Shown: piece by piece, positions 28,120 to 36,641 of the stretch
Numbering within the stretch: the first letter of the stretch is position 1
How the letters are laid out: each line of letters opens with the position of its first letter
Origin: Segatella copri
GTDB taxonomy: Bacteria > Bacteroidota > Bacteroidia > Bacteroidales > Bacteroidaceae
Direction of reading: 5' to 3'
NCBI RefSeq assembly: GCF_009495355.1
Contig: NZ_VZAD01000008.1
Span: forward strand, 1-56,004
Length of the DNA stretch: 56,004 nucleotides
The notes under the pieces: model-generated
Database searches by the model: none
The model's input: only the letters and a program-made list of their open reading frames with translations
What the model was told of the DNA's origin: nothing
Program-made: the position numbers and the translations under genes

Positions 28120-30480
28120 TTAGAACTTGATTCCTGCTGAGAATTCGATGGTGAATGGGCGAAGATAGCTACCACTCATATACTTGCCTGCATATTTGCC
28201 GGCTTCTTCCTTGGTAATCAACTCCGAACCGTTGATGGTACCTTTTGCGCCCTTCTCGTTGAGGAAGTTGATGACACTCACACCGAGGCTCAGTTTCTTA
28301 TTCACGTTCCAGTTGATTCCGCCGAAAGTCTCCCAGTGACCATTGAAATAGAGTGCCTCCTGGAGGTTGGCATAGGTCTTGCCAAAGTAACGGAAGCTCA
28401 ACCAAGCATTCAAGTTCTTGGTGATGTCATACTTAGGATCCAGTTCAATGAGTACCTGTGGAATCTCCTTCACGATCATGTTGTTCGCATTTACACCCAT
28501 AGTCTGGCCGTCGTTGAACGTCACGCTTGCGTTGTAGTTCTTATACACAGGCTTCTGATAGGTGAAGAGGGCATGCATGTGGAAGTTCTTGAATGGATTG
28601 ATCTCAGCAGAGGTGGTCCAGCCCAAGGTCTGGATGTTGTAGATGAGCAACACGGTCTTGCCTTCTGATGTGCCAGGCTTGGTGAGGTTCTGCTGGTCAA
28701 TATTGTTCGACTTCGAGATGTAAGTAATCATGGAAGACAGGTCTATCCAATCGTTCTTGTAGAAGATTCCACCACGGATCAAAGGGATTGTAACTCGCTT
28801 ATACTGTTCCTCGGTAGGACCTGTTCCTGCATACTCGCTGATGCGTGGGAAGCGGGTGGCGATGGTTGCGTCGGCTGTCAGACCAAACTGGTTGGTGAGG
28901 TTGTATGTCAACTGCAGGGTAGCCGCATAGTTCAACTTATTCTTGGTCACCTTGGCTGGTTCGATGCTATGCGCTGTGGTTACGATAGAACCATCCTCCG
29001 CTGTAGAATAGGTGTTGAAATTGCCGATATGGAATCCTTTGAAGCGTGAGGCTGAAATCTGGTCTGCCGACATGCGATAGTACTCCAGACGTCCGCCATA
29101 GAAGATTTTGAACTTAGGGGTTACCTTCCATTCGTCGGTAAAATAAACAGCCAACTTGTTCTCTGAGCCCTTGGTGTATTCTGGACTCAGCTCGTTATAT
29201 CCGAAGGTTTCGGAGCGACGTGCGGTCTGTGTCGGGTCAAGAGGGTTTACATACATTTGGCTCAATGTGCGAGGATAAGGCTCCACGGTACCAGCCCACT
29301 GGAAAGATGATGAATAGTAGTCGAGATGATAATACCACTCGTTCAGACCTATCATCAACTTGTGGTTGTTCAGCTGCTTGCTGATTTCTGTCGTCATGAG
29401 AGCATTGCTCACCTTTCCTATGTGCAACCAAGTGCGTCGTCCCTCGATGAGTCCGCTATAAGCTGATCCATCTGAGAGTTGATAGCCATCAGCCTCGCTC
29501 ACCTCCGAGATAGAGCTGCCACCGTAATCCACGTAGTTGGCTCGAGGAGCATTCATGTATTTAGCGTTGAATTTCCACAACCATCCGTTGTCAAATTGGT
29601 ACTGGCTGATGAGGGCAATCTCGTTGGCGTGGTTCTCACTTCCGTCGCTCATGTTCCAGGTCTCCATCTTGCCAGTCTTGGTGTTCAAGTATTGGAAAGA
29701 ACCTTGTCGCTGAACATAGGAGTTCATGCCAGGGTCGAAGCCGGCGATTTTCTTGATGCTGCCGTCACCTGCGTAGATGAAAGGTGCCGCATTGGCAAAG
29801 TTGCCTGGATTCTTGCTGTTTGAGTACTTATATAATAATGAGATGCGTCCCTTGCCTTCGTTCAGGATTCGGGTCAGACCGAAATGATAAATCTGGGTGC
29901 GGTCTGCATAATCGGTAAAGCGGAGCTTGAAACTTCCCGGGTCGAAGTTCTGATACATGCTGGCGGTATAGAGCCAGTTGGTACCGATGCCACCAGAGAG
30001 GTTGAGATCAAAGTTCTGCATACCGAAGTGGTTCGCCTTGTAATTGAGTTTGCCCTTGAACTCTTTCTGACCTAATTCGCTGAAAGAAGATACAGCGTAA
30101 GCAATGTTACCAGTGGCAATAGCCGACTCGGAAGGCGTCATCAGGTCGGTACCCTTCAGAGAGGCATCGCCGCGCCAGTGGGCTGAGAGCTTGTGAACTG
30201 AGGATGAATAGACGGCAGGAAGACCGTTCTCATATACGGTTACGTCTTCGCTTGGCAATCCAATTTGGATTTCACGAGGCTTGTTGGCGTCGGCAGCGTT
30301 AAGCATCACGTTACGCTCTTCCTTCTTGTTCTTCTCTACGGATTCCTCTTCGAGATTGAGAGACTTCTTTTCTTTTGTACTTGACTTCTCTTCAATATTG
30401 TTAGAAGGAAGTGCATACATGTAGCTTGTCGCTGACATTGCAGCCAAAGCCATGGAGAATGTACGGATTTTTAGGTTCAT
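28120..30480 (-). CDS. TonB-dependent outer membrane receptor
   Basis: A 786-residue outer membrane receptor. A signal peptide is followed by an unusual charged stretch (about residues 30-58, rich in E and K), a short plug-like region (PREIQIGLPSEDVTVYENGL) and a barrel ending in the terminal aromatic of IEFSAGIKF. There is no CarboxypepD_reg domain with the full SusC plug signature and no SusD partner next to it, so it is not a standard SusC. It precedes the GH36 gene, which suggests import of alpha-galactosides. This is inference; the transported ligand is not shown. Confidence 0.83.
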   Translation of the reverse strand: MNLKIRTFSMALAAMSATSYMYALPSNNIEEKSSTKEKKSLNLEEESVEKNKKEERNVMLNAADANKPREIQIGLPSEDVTVYENGLPAVYSSSVHKLSAHWRGDASLKGTDLMTPSESAIATGNIAYAVSSFSELGQKEFKGKLNYKANHFGMQNFDLNLSGGIGTNWLYTASMYQNFDPGSFKLRFTDYADRTQIYHFGLTRILNEGKGRISLLYKYSNSKNPGNFANAAPFIYAGDGSIKKIAGFDPGMNSYVQRQGSFQYLNTKTGKMETWNMSDGSENHANEIALISQYQFDNGWLWKFNAKYMNAPRANYVDYGGSSISEVSEADGYQLSDGSAYSGLIEGRRTWLHIGKVSNALMTTEISKQLNNHKLMIGLNEWYYHLDYYSSSFQWAGTVEPYPRTLSQMYVNPLDPTQTARRSETFGYNELSPEYTKGSENKLAVYFTDEWKVTPKFKIFYGGRLEYYRMSADQISASRFKGFHIGNFNTYSTAEDGSIVTTAHSIEPAKVTKNKLNYAATLQLTYNLTNQFGLTADATIATRFPRISEYAGTGPTEEQYKRVTIPLIRGGIFYKNDWIDLSSMITYISKSNNIDQQNLTKPGTSEGKTVLLIYNIQTLGWTTSAEINPFKNFHMHALFTYQKPVYKNYNASVTFNDGQTMGVNANNMIVKEIPQVLIELDPKYDITKNLNAWLSFRYFGKTYANLQEALYFNGHWETFGGINWNVNKKLSLGVSVINFLNEKGAKGTINGSELITKEEAGKYAGKYMSGSYLRPFTIEFSAGIKF

Positions 30481-30567
30481 AACTTGTTCTTTTGTTAGTT
30501 ACATTATTTTATTTTTGTTTATTCCAAAATATTTAGGTCTGAATCGAATGTTGTTCGATTTCGATTG

Positions 30568-30575
30568 CAAAGATA
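30568..30575 (-). promoter_or_regulatory. putative promoter of the TonB receptor-GH36 operon
   Basis: TATCTTTG on the minus strand lies 88 bases before the receptor start. No clear -33 element is seen, as expected for a regulated promoter. Confidence 0.5.
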
Positions 30576-30722
30576 GATTGATTTTAGACACCTTGGTGCT
30601 GTGTGTAGGGTTTGAGTAGATGCGTGGGTACTCTTACAATGACTTAACTACCTAATAATCAGAATATATATAAAATTAATACTTTTTATGAGAGTAGATA
30701 TTGAAAAGAAGAATAAAAGTCG

Positions 30723-30730
30723 TATTTTTG
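30723..30730 (+). promoter_or_regulatory. putative promoter of the DUF6377 gene
   Basis: TATTTTTG fits the -7 consensus and lies 70 bases before the regulator start at 30800. Confidence 0.45.
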
Positions 30731-30799
30731 CAGCCGTAAAGGGTTATTCTCTTTCATGACTAAGTAAAAACTGGTAAGAACAATAATAAATAAAGGACA

Positions 30800-32437
30800 A
30801 TGAAGAAGATAGTATGGCTCTTGATGATGGTGGTGATGCCGATGGTGGCAAATGCGGCATTTTCGCGAAATGCGGATTTGGAGGACGAGGATGAGTTGCT
30901 TCATCGTCTGGACCAATATATAGCTCGTCGGGACGAGTTCTCTTCCAAGAAAGAGAAGAAACTCATAAGAATGAAGAAAAAACTGAATCTTACTTCCGGC
31001 AAACGAGAGCGTCTGAGTCTTTACAATCAAATCTATCGTGAGTATTATACTTATCGATATGACTCTGCCATGGTCTATGCCAAAAGGGGCCTGCAATTGG
31101 CAGAACAGTTGCATGATGACTATTACATCAATCTCAACAAGATCAATCGGGCTGCGGTGTTATCCACAGGAGGCTTCTACAGTCAGGCTGAAGACCTGTT
31201 GCTTTCTTTGAAGCCAGAAGACATTTCGCCCAAGCTGATGCAATACTATTATTACACCTTGACATGGGTGTATAACTATTGGGGAGCTTTCTGCGAAAGG
31301 TCTGAATTCAAGGAGGAAATGCAAGATAAAAAAAAACTCTATCTTGCCAAGACCCTTGAATATATGGGCAACAAACAATCTGCGCTCTATTATTATCTGA
31401 ATGGTGAGTTGGAGTATTTGCAACATCGCACAGACAAGAAAGTGCTGGGCTGGTATCAGAAAGCACTTGCCGCCAGTCCTGTTGACAGCAGGGTGCATGC
31501 TTCTGCTGCATATTGTATAGCTCGTTATTATCAAGACAATGAGCAAATGGACATATATGAGAAATATTTGGTACAGGCGGCCATCTCTGACCAGGTTTGT
31601 CCCTTGAAAGAAAATTTGGCACTTCAGGAACTTTCCACCTATCTATATAATAAGGATGCGAAGTATGCAAAGCGTGTGTCAAAGTATATCTATTGTTCGA
31701 TGGAAGATGCTCAGTTTTATAACAATCGTCTTCGAATGGTTGAGATCTCTCGCATTCTTCCGCTTATCACGGAAACGAATCATCAGCGAGAAATACGTCA
31801 GAATCGCATCATCACGATATCGCTGGTTGTGGTAAGTATCGTGTTTCTTGGCTTCTTGGCGATGATGTTCTTTGTCTTCAGGATAAATAAGCGTTTGGCA
31901 AAGAGTCGCAGGGAGGTGAGGAGTCAGAATATGCTCTTGGAGGAATTGAACCAGAAATTGCTCAATACCAATAAGCACAGGGAGACTTATATGCGATTGT
32001 TTATGGACATCAGTGCTGTCTATATCAAGAAACTCGACGATTATCGCAAGTTGGTGAGCCGCAAGATCAGGGCAAAGCAGACTGCCGATCTCCTTACCGC
32101 CATCAACAGCTATAAGCTGGCAGAAGAGGAAGCTTCAAGTTTCTATATCCGATTCGACAAGGCTTTTATGGACTTATACCCTAATTTCGTGGATGAATTC
32201 AACCAACTACTGTTGCCAGAAAAGCAGATTGTTCTCCCTGCGCCTAACAGTCTCACCAAGGAACTGCGTATCTATGCACTGATGCGATTAGGAATTACGG
32301 ATGGGCAAGAACTGGCCACCCTTCTGTTCTATTCTACACAAACCATCTATAATTACAAGACATCCATCAGAAAGCGAGCAAAAGACCTCACCACTTTTGA
32401 TGCCGCTATCAACCAACTATGCAATGTGATAGGCTAA
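30800..32437 (+). CDS. DUF6377 membrane-bound transcriptional regulator with TPR-like repeats
   Basis: A 545-residue regulator of the Bacteroidota DUF6377 type. It has a signal sequence (MKKIVWLLMMVVMPMVANA), a periplasmic alpha-helical region of TPR-like repeats (about 60-320), one membrane segment (about 335-356, ISLVVVSIVFLGFLAMMFF), a coiled coil, and a cytoplasmic C-terminal helix-turn-helix (RLGITDGQELATLLFYSTQT). Known relatives lie beside TonB receptors and polysaccharide loci, as here, and probably carry a periplasmic signal to the DNA. The divergent receptor-GH36 operon is the likely target. Confidence 0.85.
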   Translation: MKKIVWLLMMVVMPMVANAAFSRNADLEDEDELLHRLDQYIARRDEFSSKKEKKLIRMKKKLNLTSGKRERLSLYNQIYREYYTYRYDSAMVYAKRGLQLAEQLHDDYYINLNKINRAAVLSTGGFYSQAEDLLLSLKPEDISPKLMQYYYYTLTWVYNYWGAFCERSEFKEEMQDKKKLYLAKTLEYMGNKQSALYYYLNGELEYLQHRTDKKVLGWYQKALAASPVDSRVHASAAYCIARYYQDNEQMDIYEKYLVQAAISDQVCPLKENLALQELSTYLYNKDAKYAKRVSKYIYCSMEDAQFYNNRLRMVEISRILPLITETNHQREIRQNRIITISLVVVSIVFLGFLAMMFFVFRINKRLAKSRREVRSQNMLLEELNQKLLNTNKHRETYMRLFMDISAVYIKKLDDYRKLVSRKIRAKQTADLLTAINSYKLAEEEASSFYIRFDKAFMDLYPNFVDEFNQLLLPEKQIVLPAPNSLTKELRIYALMRLGITDGQELATLLFYSTQTIYNYKTSIRKRAKDLTTFDAAINQLCNVIG

Positions 32438-32438
32438 T

Positions 32439-32490
32439 AAATGGCAGGAAATTGGGAATGTTCCTCTTCTTTCAGCCATTTTCTTTTGCA
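32439..32490 (+). terminator. possible terminator after the DUF6377 gene
   Basis: AAATGGC (32439-32445) and GCCATTT (32475-32481) can pair with further weaker pairs inside, followed by a T-rich stretch. It corresponds in position to the terminator after proB in copy 1. Confidence 0.4.
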
Positions 32491-32555
32491 CATTCAAGAA
32501 ATAGTTGCATCTTTGCCATTACATAAAAGTTGTAACACTAAAGATGTAATGGCGT

Positions 32556-32856
32556 ATGAAACTAAGTAACAAGAAATTAGCAAATCCTTTCAGTACTCGA
32601 AGGTAGAGATTCACAGTTTGAGAATATAGTTCAGTTCTTCACAGAGAATCAGTTCTCGCTTCTGAAAGCTATAGCCAAGGATAGCATTGTTGCCCAGCCT
32701 ACATCTGGCAAGTTCATCAAGGAGCACAAGCTGAGTGGAGCCAGCAGTGTAAAGGCTGCACTTAAGACTTTAGAAGACAAGGAATTGGTATATAGAACCA
32801 ATGACGGCTACCTCATCTACGACAGATTCATGGATCTGTGGTTAAAGAGAATATAA
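32556..32856 (+). pseudogene. internally deleted, frameshifted copy of the ATPase gene
   Basis: The start (ATG at 32556, then KLSNKKLANPF) and the last 90 or so codons of the ATPase at 24291 are present. The sequence between is gone. The junction is TCCTTTC at 32585-32591, a heptamer that occurs in the intact gene at both deletion ends (24320-24326 and 25156-25162). The 836-base loss is not a multiple of three, so the start frame ends at TAG (32604-32606) and the C-terminal frame has no start. The walker motifs are all in the lost part. Confidence 0.92.
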
Positions 32857-32880
32857 ACAAGAAATAATAACATAAAGAAC

Positions 32881-32937
32881 ATCTAAAGAGGTCTTCGTGT
32901 AAACTTTAGGTCACATGAAGACCTCTTTAGATTTTTT
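32881..32937 (+). terminator. strong hairpin terminator between ATPase remnant and OmpA gene
   Basis: Perfect 16-base arms ATCTAAAGAGGTCTTC (32881-32896) and GAAGACCTCTTTAGAT (32917-32932) are followed by a T-run. In copy 1 the left arm is missing (only the right arm remains, near 25449-25462), so the intact ATPase has lost this terminator. Confidence 0.85.
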
Positions 32938-33013
32938 AGACCACATAAGCACTATTTTCGACCATTTACCCTTCTCAAAAGACACTTTGTCACTAATCTG
33001 GCAAAATACCATC

Positions 33014-33044
33014 TTGCAAGAAATGAGTTTTTTATCTACCTTTG
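33014..33044 (+). promoter_or_regulatory. putative OmpA-lipoprotein promoter
   Basis: TTG (33014-33016) and TACCTTTG (33037-33044) are 20 bases apart, giving a leader of about 75 bases before the OmpA start. In copy 1 the -33 part is kept while the -7 part is deleted. Confidence 0.6.
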
Positions 33045-33122
33045 CAGAGCAGTCGGCTTCCTAATTCGCGCGCAAGAGGATAACGACTGCTAAGAATTTA
33101 TTCACATAATGTATAATTGTCT

Positions 33123-34424
33123 ATGAAAAAAGAACTACAGAGAAAAATTGCCTTGAGTTTGGGGCTGGCACTGTGCGTAGCATTGTCTGCAACGGCTCAA
33201 GAAGCCAATGAGTTTCAAGCAGAGAACACACAAAGCAACTGGTATCTCGGCATAGGTGGCGGCTATCGTTTCAACAAGATGAGTTACTCCGAGCTGGACA
33301 AGGACGACTTTCCATCCAACAAAATGACAGGCAGCGGCATCTTCTCCATCTTTGTGAATGGAGAGTTCGGTAAGAATCGCCAGTTTGGCATCCGCCCTCA
33401 GGTAACATTCCTTAATAGAGGAGGAAAGCTATCAGGCATATTCGGGAATGACAATGCGTATGAGGAGAACCAAATCAACAATATCTTCTACACGATCAAA
33501 GCCCACTACATCGACCTGCGCGTGCCTCTCATCTTCAACTTTGGCAAGGCTGATGCCAAAATACGCCCATACGTATTTGTTGCACCAGTATTCGGTCTGT
33601 GCACTGGCGGCAACATCAAGCTACAGGCAGACATGGAAGACTACAAGTATGCCGGCTATGACATGGACATCACCAAAGCCAATCTCAACTCCACTTATTT
33701 TGCAGGACAAGCGGGCATCGGTGTGAAATTCGCCATTCCTGTTGCCGACACGAAATGCTACGTAGGCTTAGAGGCTGCTTACGAATATGGTTTTACCGAC
33801 ACCTACGCAGGAAAGGAGAAAGACAGCAAAGCCAACGATATCTTGCATCTCTACAACGATAACTACCAAATCGACGGCAACCGAAAGTTCTCTGGTATAG
33901 AGCTACAGGCAACACTTGCCATTCCTTTCGACATTTTCAAGAAGAAACCTGCCAAGACGGAGCCAAAACCTGAGCCGGTAGTCCAGGAGACATACACTGC
34001 GCCTGTTGCCAAGCCCGAGAAACCATGCTACACATTGGAGGAAATCGACGAAATGATGGCAAAGAACAAGTCGGTAGACGGCAAGACCATCTGTGCCATA
34101 GATGCCATCACCTTCGAGTTCGGAAAGAGCAATATCAAGCCTGAGTCATACGATTATCTCGACAAACTGGCTCAGACTCTGAAACGCAGCAACCGCCACG
34201 TAGAGGTAAAAGGACATACCGACAATGTGGGTGGCAACGAATTTAACATGAATCTCTCACGCGACCGCGCCAAGGCCGTGGTAGACTATCTTGTAAGCAA
34301 AGGTGTCAACCCTGACAAGCTCACCTACAGTTACTATGGAATGACACGTCCACTATCCGACAACGACACTGAGGAAGGACGTGCCAAGAACCGCCGCGTA
34401 GAGTTTACCATTAAGAACAACTAA
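33123..34424 (+). CDS. OmpA family outer membrane protein
   Basis: A 433-residue protein with a signal peptide (to about residue 24), an N-terminal outer-membrane beta-barrel (about 30-280, NWYLGIGGGYRFNKM at its start), a proline-rich linker (PAKTEPKPEPVVQE) and a C-terminal OmpA peptidoglycan-binding domain (about 325-433) with VKGHTDNVGG, NLSRDRAKAVVDYL and AKNRRVEF. It anchors the outer membrane to the wall. The ATG at 33123 is used; the frame opens six bases earlier at a TTG. The lipoprotein gene follows after 12 bases, so the two are co-transcribed. Copy 1 of this cassette lacks the gene entirely. Confidence 0.93.
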   Translation: MKKELQRKIALSLGLALCVALSATAQEANEFQAENTQSNWYLGIGGGYRFNKMSYSELDKDDFPSNKMTGSGIFSIFVNGEFGKNRQFGIRPQVTFLNRGGKLSGIFGNDNAYEENQINNIFYTIKAHYIDLRVPLIFNFGKADAKIRPYVFVAPVFGLCTGGNIKLQADMEDYKYAGYDMDITKANLNSTYFAGQAGIGVKFAIPVADTKCYVGLEAAYEYGFTDTYAGKEKDSKANDILHLYNDNYQIDGNRKFSGIELQATLAIPFDIFKKKPAKTEPKPEPVVQETYTAPVAKPEKPCYTLEEIDEMMAKNKSVDGKTICAIDAITFEFGKSNIKPESYDYLDKLAQTLKRSNRHVEVKGHTDNVGGNEFNMNLSRDRAKAVVDYLVSKGVNPDKLTYSYYGMTRPLSDNDTEEGRAKNRRVEFTIKNN

Positions 34425-34436
34425 AAAAATAATAAC

Positions 34437-35726
34437 ATGAAGAAATCAATGACATATAAGATAGGTACACTGGTGATAGGTCTAACCGCCATGCTATTCA
34501 CCTCGTGCCTGAGCGATGGTGACGACACCATGGTACTGGAAAAGGGAGAGAAAAACGAGTTCGTCGATGGCGACCAAACCGTGGTTGTTGGTACCAATGA
34601 GTATGCCGACATCGAGAACGGAGGCTTCACACTCTACGTACCCAAGGGCTCCGTGCCAAAGACCAACTCTGGCGACAACGGACGAGTGGCTTTCTCCATC
34701 AGCCACGTTGACATACCCGACCTGCCCTGCCAGCTGCCTGCAGGGGCCAGTGTAGTAGGAAAAAACAGCATAAAGATAGAGCCTATGAACTTCACGTTTA
34801 ACAGCCCTCTCGTGCTCAAATGCCCCACAGGAGGCAACACCAACTGCGTATTGCTGCGTTACAATGACTATACCAACAGTTGGGAAGTAGTACCATTCTC
34901 CTCTCGCAATGCTGACGGCACCTCCAATGTGTCACTCATTGAGACTGGATACTTCGTGTTGGTGGAATATCCACAACAGACCACAGAAATGGGTGGAGTC
35001 CGCATATTACAGAAATATATAGACAACGAATATTTCTACTACCTCACTCTCACCCCTGTAAACGGCAGTTCAAAAGACGCCAAGATGATTGCCTTCTCAC
35101 CCAACGGATCGCCCCTGTACATGGCATACGTGGCAAGAGGTGAATACAAAGCCGTGCTGTCTCGCCAGAAACGCAGCCAGTTGAACTCAGCCACAGAAAT
35201 GGAACAATATTCTTCTGTCATCAGAGTCAAAGTAACCGGCAAACTCATCGCAGGCACAGGTGGATATGACACATATACAGGGTGGACAGACATTAAGCTG
35301 GACAACATCTCATGGAGCGACGGACGTTCTGACGCATGGGGCACCATCACCACAACATACGGAACAGGCAAGTTCCAAGCTACTCTCACATGGGTCAACC
35401 CATCCGAAGCAGAACACACTGACTACGACCTGCACCTATATGGCCCGGAAAACTTACATGTTTACTACACCAACAAGAAGCAAGGCTGTTTCGAGCTCGA
35501 CCGTGACTGGATATCCAATCCTGGCAATGCAGTAGAGAACATCTATAGCGTGAGTGACAATTTCACTCCAGGACGATACCAGGTAAAGGTTCATCACTTC
35601 GGCGGTGTTGTGGGCAGACGATACAACTGCCGTGTAATCATCAACGGAGTCGTTGTTAAATCCGTATCTGGTGCCATCGGAACCAACAAGCAATTCGATG
35701 ACATCTACTCTTTCAACGTAGAATAA
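34437..35726 (+). CDS. outer membrane lipoprotein with ZU5-like and YfaP/DUF2135-like domains
   Basis: A 429-residue lipoprotein (lipobox LFTSC, C24). The N-terminal half (about 40-190) resembles a ZU5-like beta domain (GGFTLYVPKGSVP). The C-terminal half (about 300-429) resembles YfaP/DUF2135, with DYDLHLYGPENLHVYYTNKK and LDRDWISNPGNAVENIYS. Both assignments are by eye. Role unknown; it is co-transcribed with the OmpA protein, which suggests a shared place at the outer membrane. Its last 34 codons recur at 25554 without the rest of the gene. Confidence 0.82.
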   Translation: MKKSMTYKIGTLVIGLTAMLFTSCLSDGDDTMVLEKGEKNEFVDGDQTVVVGTNEYADIENGGFTLYVPKGSVPKTNSGDNGRVAFSISHVDIPDLPCQLPAGASVVGKNSIKIEPMNFTFNSPLVLKCPTGGNTNCVLLRYNDYTNSWEVVPFSSRNADGTSNVSLIETGYFVLVEYPQQTTEMGGVRILQKYIDNEYFYYLTLTPVNGSSKDAKMIAFSPNGSPLYMAYVARGEYKAVLSRQKRSQLNSATEMEQYSSVIRVKVTGKLIAGTGGYDTYTGWTDIKLDNISWSDGRSDAWGTITTTYGTGKFQATLTWVNPSEAEHTDYDLHLYGPENLHVYYTNKKQGCFELDRDWISNPGNAVENIYSVSDNFTPGRYQVKVHHFGGVVGRRYNCRVIINGVVVKSVSGAIGTNKQFDDIYSFNVE

Positions 35727-35742
35727 CCAACTCTATACCCAT

Positions 35743-35782
35743 AAAGAGGGTGTGCCATGTATTTATGGCACACCCTCTTTTG
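35743..35782 (+). terminator. terminator after the lipoprotein gene
   Basis: A 14-base stem (35743-35756 with 35767-35780) with a 10-base loop is followed by TT. It lies 16 bases after the stop and is duplicated at 25675. Confidence 0.85.
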
Positions 35783-35931
35783 CATCTTGGAATCTACCTA
35801 TCCTATCGTCGAAGTGCCCGATTGACACGCCCATACAAACATCACCCCCAGAAATAGCAACACAAACAGCCCTTGTCATAATGCATTACAAAAATATTAC
35901 TTCCCCTCCTGTAAAATTGCTCCTTAAAGAA

Positions 35932-35963
35932 CACTATTGTGCCCTGCGCTGGGCACAATAGTG
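35932..35963. repeat. 13-base perfect hairpin, copy 2
   Basis: CACTATTGTGCCC and GGGCACAATAGTG flank the loop TGCGCT. The arms are identical to those at 25750-25781, while the loop and flanks have changed. Confidence 0.75.
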
Positions 35964-36000
35964 CCATAAGTAGGCATTTTTCCCGCATGAGTATTTATAA

Positions 36001-36395
36001 AAATGAATTACGCAAAAACCCTTCACCCTTCATCTATACGCCCGAAATGCCGATAAACACAGGGGATTCGAGAGAGAAAGGTCAAATTTAACCCTTCATC
36101 ACCCTTCATCACCCTTCATCTTTTTGCCTTTTCCTGGTTTCTTCTGACATACAGAGCTTGGCTCGTGCTTCTATGATGACCTGTCCTGGGCATCTATTAA
36201 GACCCAACTAAGGCATCTATTAAGACCCAGTTAAGGCATCTATGATGCTTGCCTTGAGGCTCAAATCTCTTTTGAATGATGATAGATGAAGGGTGATGAA
36301 GGGTGGAATTGTGCCCGTCACCCTCTGAAACCCCGATAAACACAGGGGATTCCAAGGGATAGATGAAGGGTGAAGGGTTTTTGCGTAATCCATTT
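36001..36395. mobile_element. 395-bp non-coding element with 37-bp terminal inverted repeats (MITE-like)
   Basis: Positions 36001-36037 and 36359-36395 are complementary over 37 bases with one mismatch; the core reads GCAAAAACCCTTCACCCTTC on the left. Inside are ACCCTTCATC three times in a row (36091-36120) and twice inverted (36287-36304), the 20-mer CCGATAAACACAGGGGATTC twice directly (36050 and 36333), and a 23-base tandem repeat (36189, 36212, 36235). It has no gene. The size and arms resemble a miniature inverted-repeat element, but no target-site duplication was identified, so a structured non-coding repeat family is the alternative. Confidence 0.65.
36189..36243. repeat. 23-base tandem repeat inside the inverted-repeat element
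   Basis: GGCATCTATTAAGACCCA starts at 36189 and 36212 and a partial copy GGCATCTAT at 36235, so the unit is exactly 23 bases, about 2.4 copies. Confidence 0.7.
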
Positions 36396-36540
36396 CAAAA
36401 AAACTCTTAGGTGCGTTTTTTAAGCAGGGGAATACAGTTGAGCACAAAACTAAGCAGCAAATATAAAAGCACTCTCTTTTGTGTCATTTTTGCATAACTA
36501 TCCATTTATCAGCATAATCATTACATTTTTCCACATAAAG
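36396..36540. other. AT-rich stretch before the proA promoter
   Basis: No gene, hairpin or repeat was recognised between the inverted-repeat element and the proA promoter. Confidence 0.4.
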
Positions 36541-36572
36541 CTTGTAATTATCAATAATTATGCTTACTTTTG
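36541..36572 (+). promoter_or_regulatory. putative proA promoter
   Basis: CTTG (36541-36544) and TACTTTTG (36565-36572) are 20 bases apart, 70 bases before proA. A promoter of its own fits with proA being cut off from proB. Confidence 0.6.
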
Positions 36573-36641
36573 CAACAAAGTAACAGCTTAGTGACTGTAA
36601 AAATACAAGTCACTTATCATAAATAAGAAAGGAAAAAGCCA

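Larger units (their letters stand above)
30481..30799. other. divergent promoter region, TonB receptor and DUF6377 regulator
   Basis: The 319-base gap between the two divergent genes has a -7 element on each strand (30568-30575 and 30723-30730). The rest is AT-rich with no coding or RNA feature recognised. The DUF6377 regulator probably acts on this region. Confidence 0.5.
32468..35985 (+). repeat. copy 2 of the duplicated ATPase-OmpA-lipoprotein cassette
   Basis: It aligns with 24205-25830 in the same orientation. Copy 2 has lost 836 bases of the ATPase gene but keeps the OmpA and lipoprotein genes complete. The two copies bracket the GH36-receptor-DUF6377 module as direct repeats, so recombination between them could remove that module. 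Confidence 0.85.

Noticed and set aside
36091..36304. Repeated ACCCTTCATC units as a CRISPR array
   Set aside because: The units are 10 bases long, adjacent to each other without spacers, and occur in both orientations. There is no cas gene in the window.
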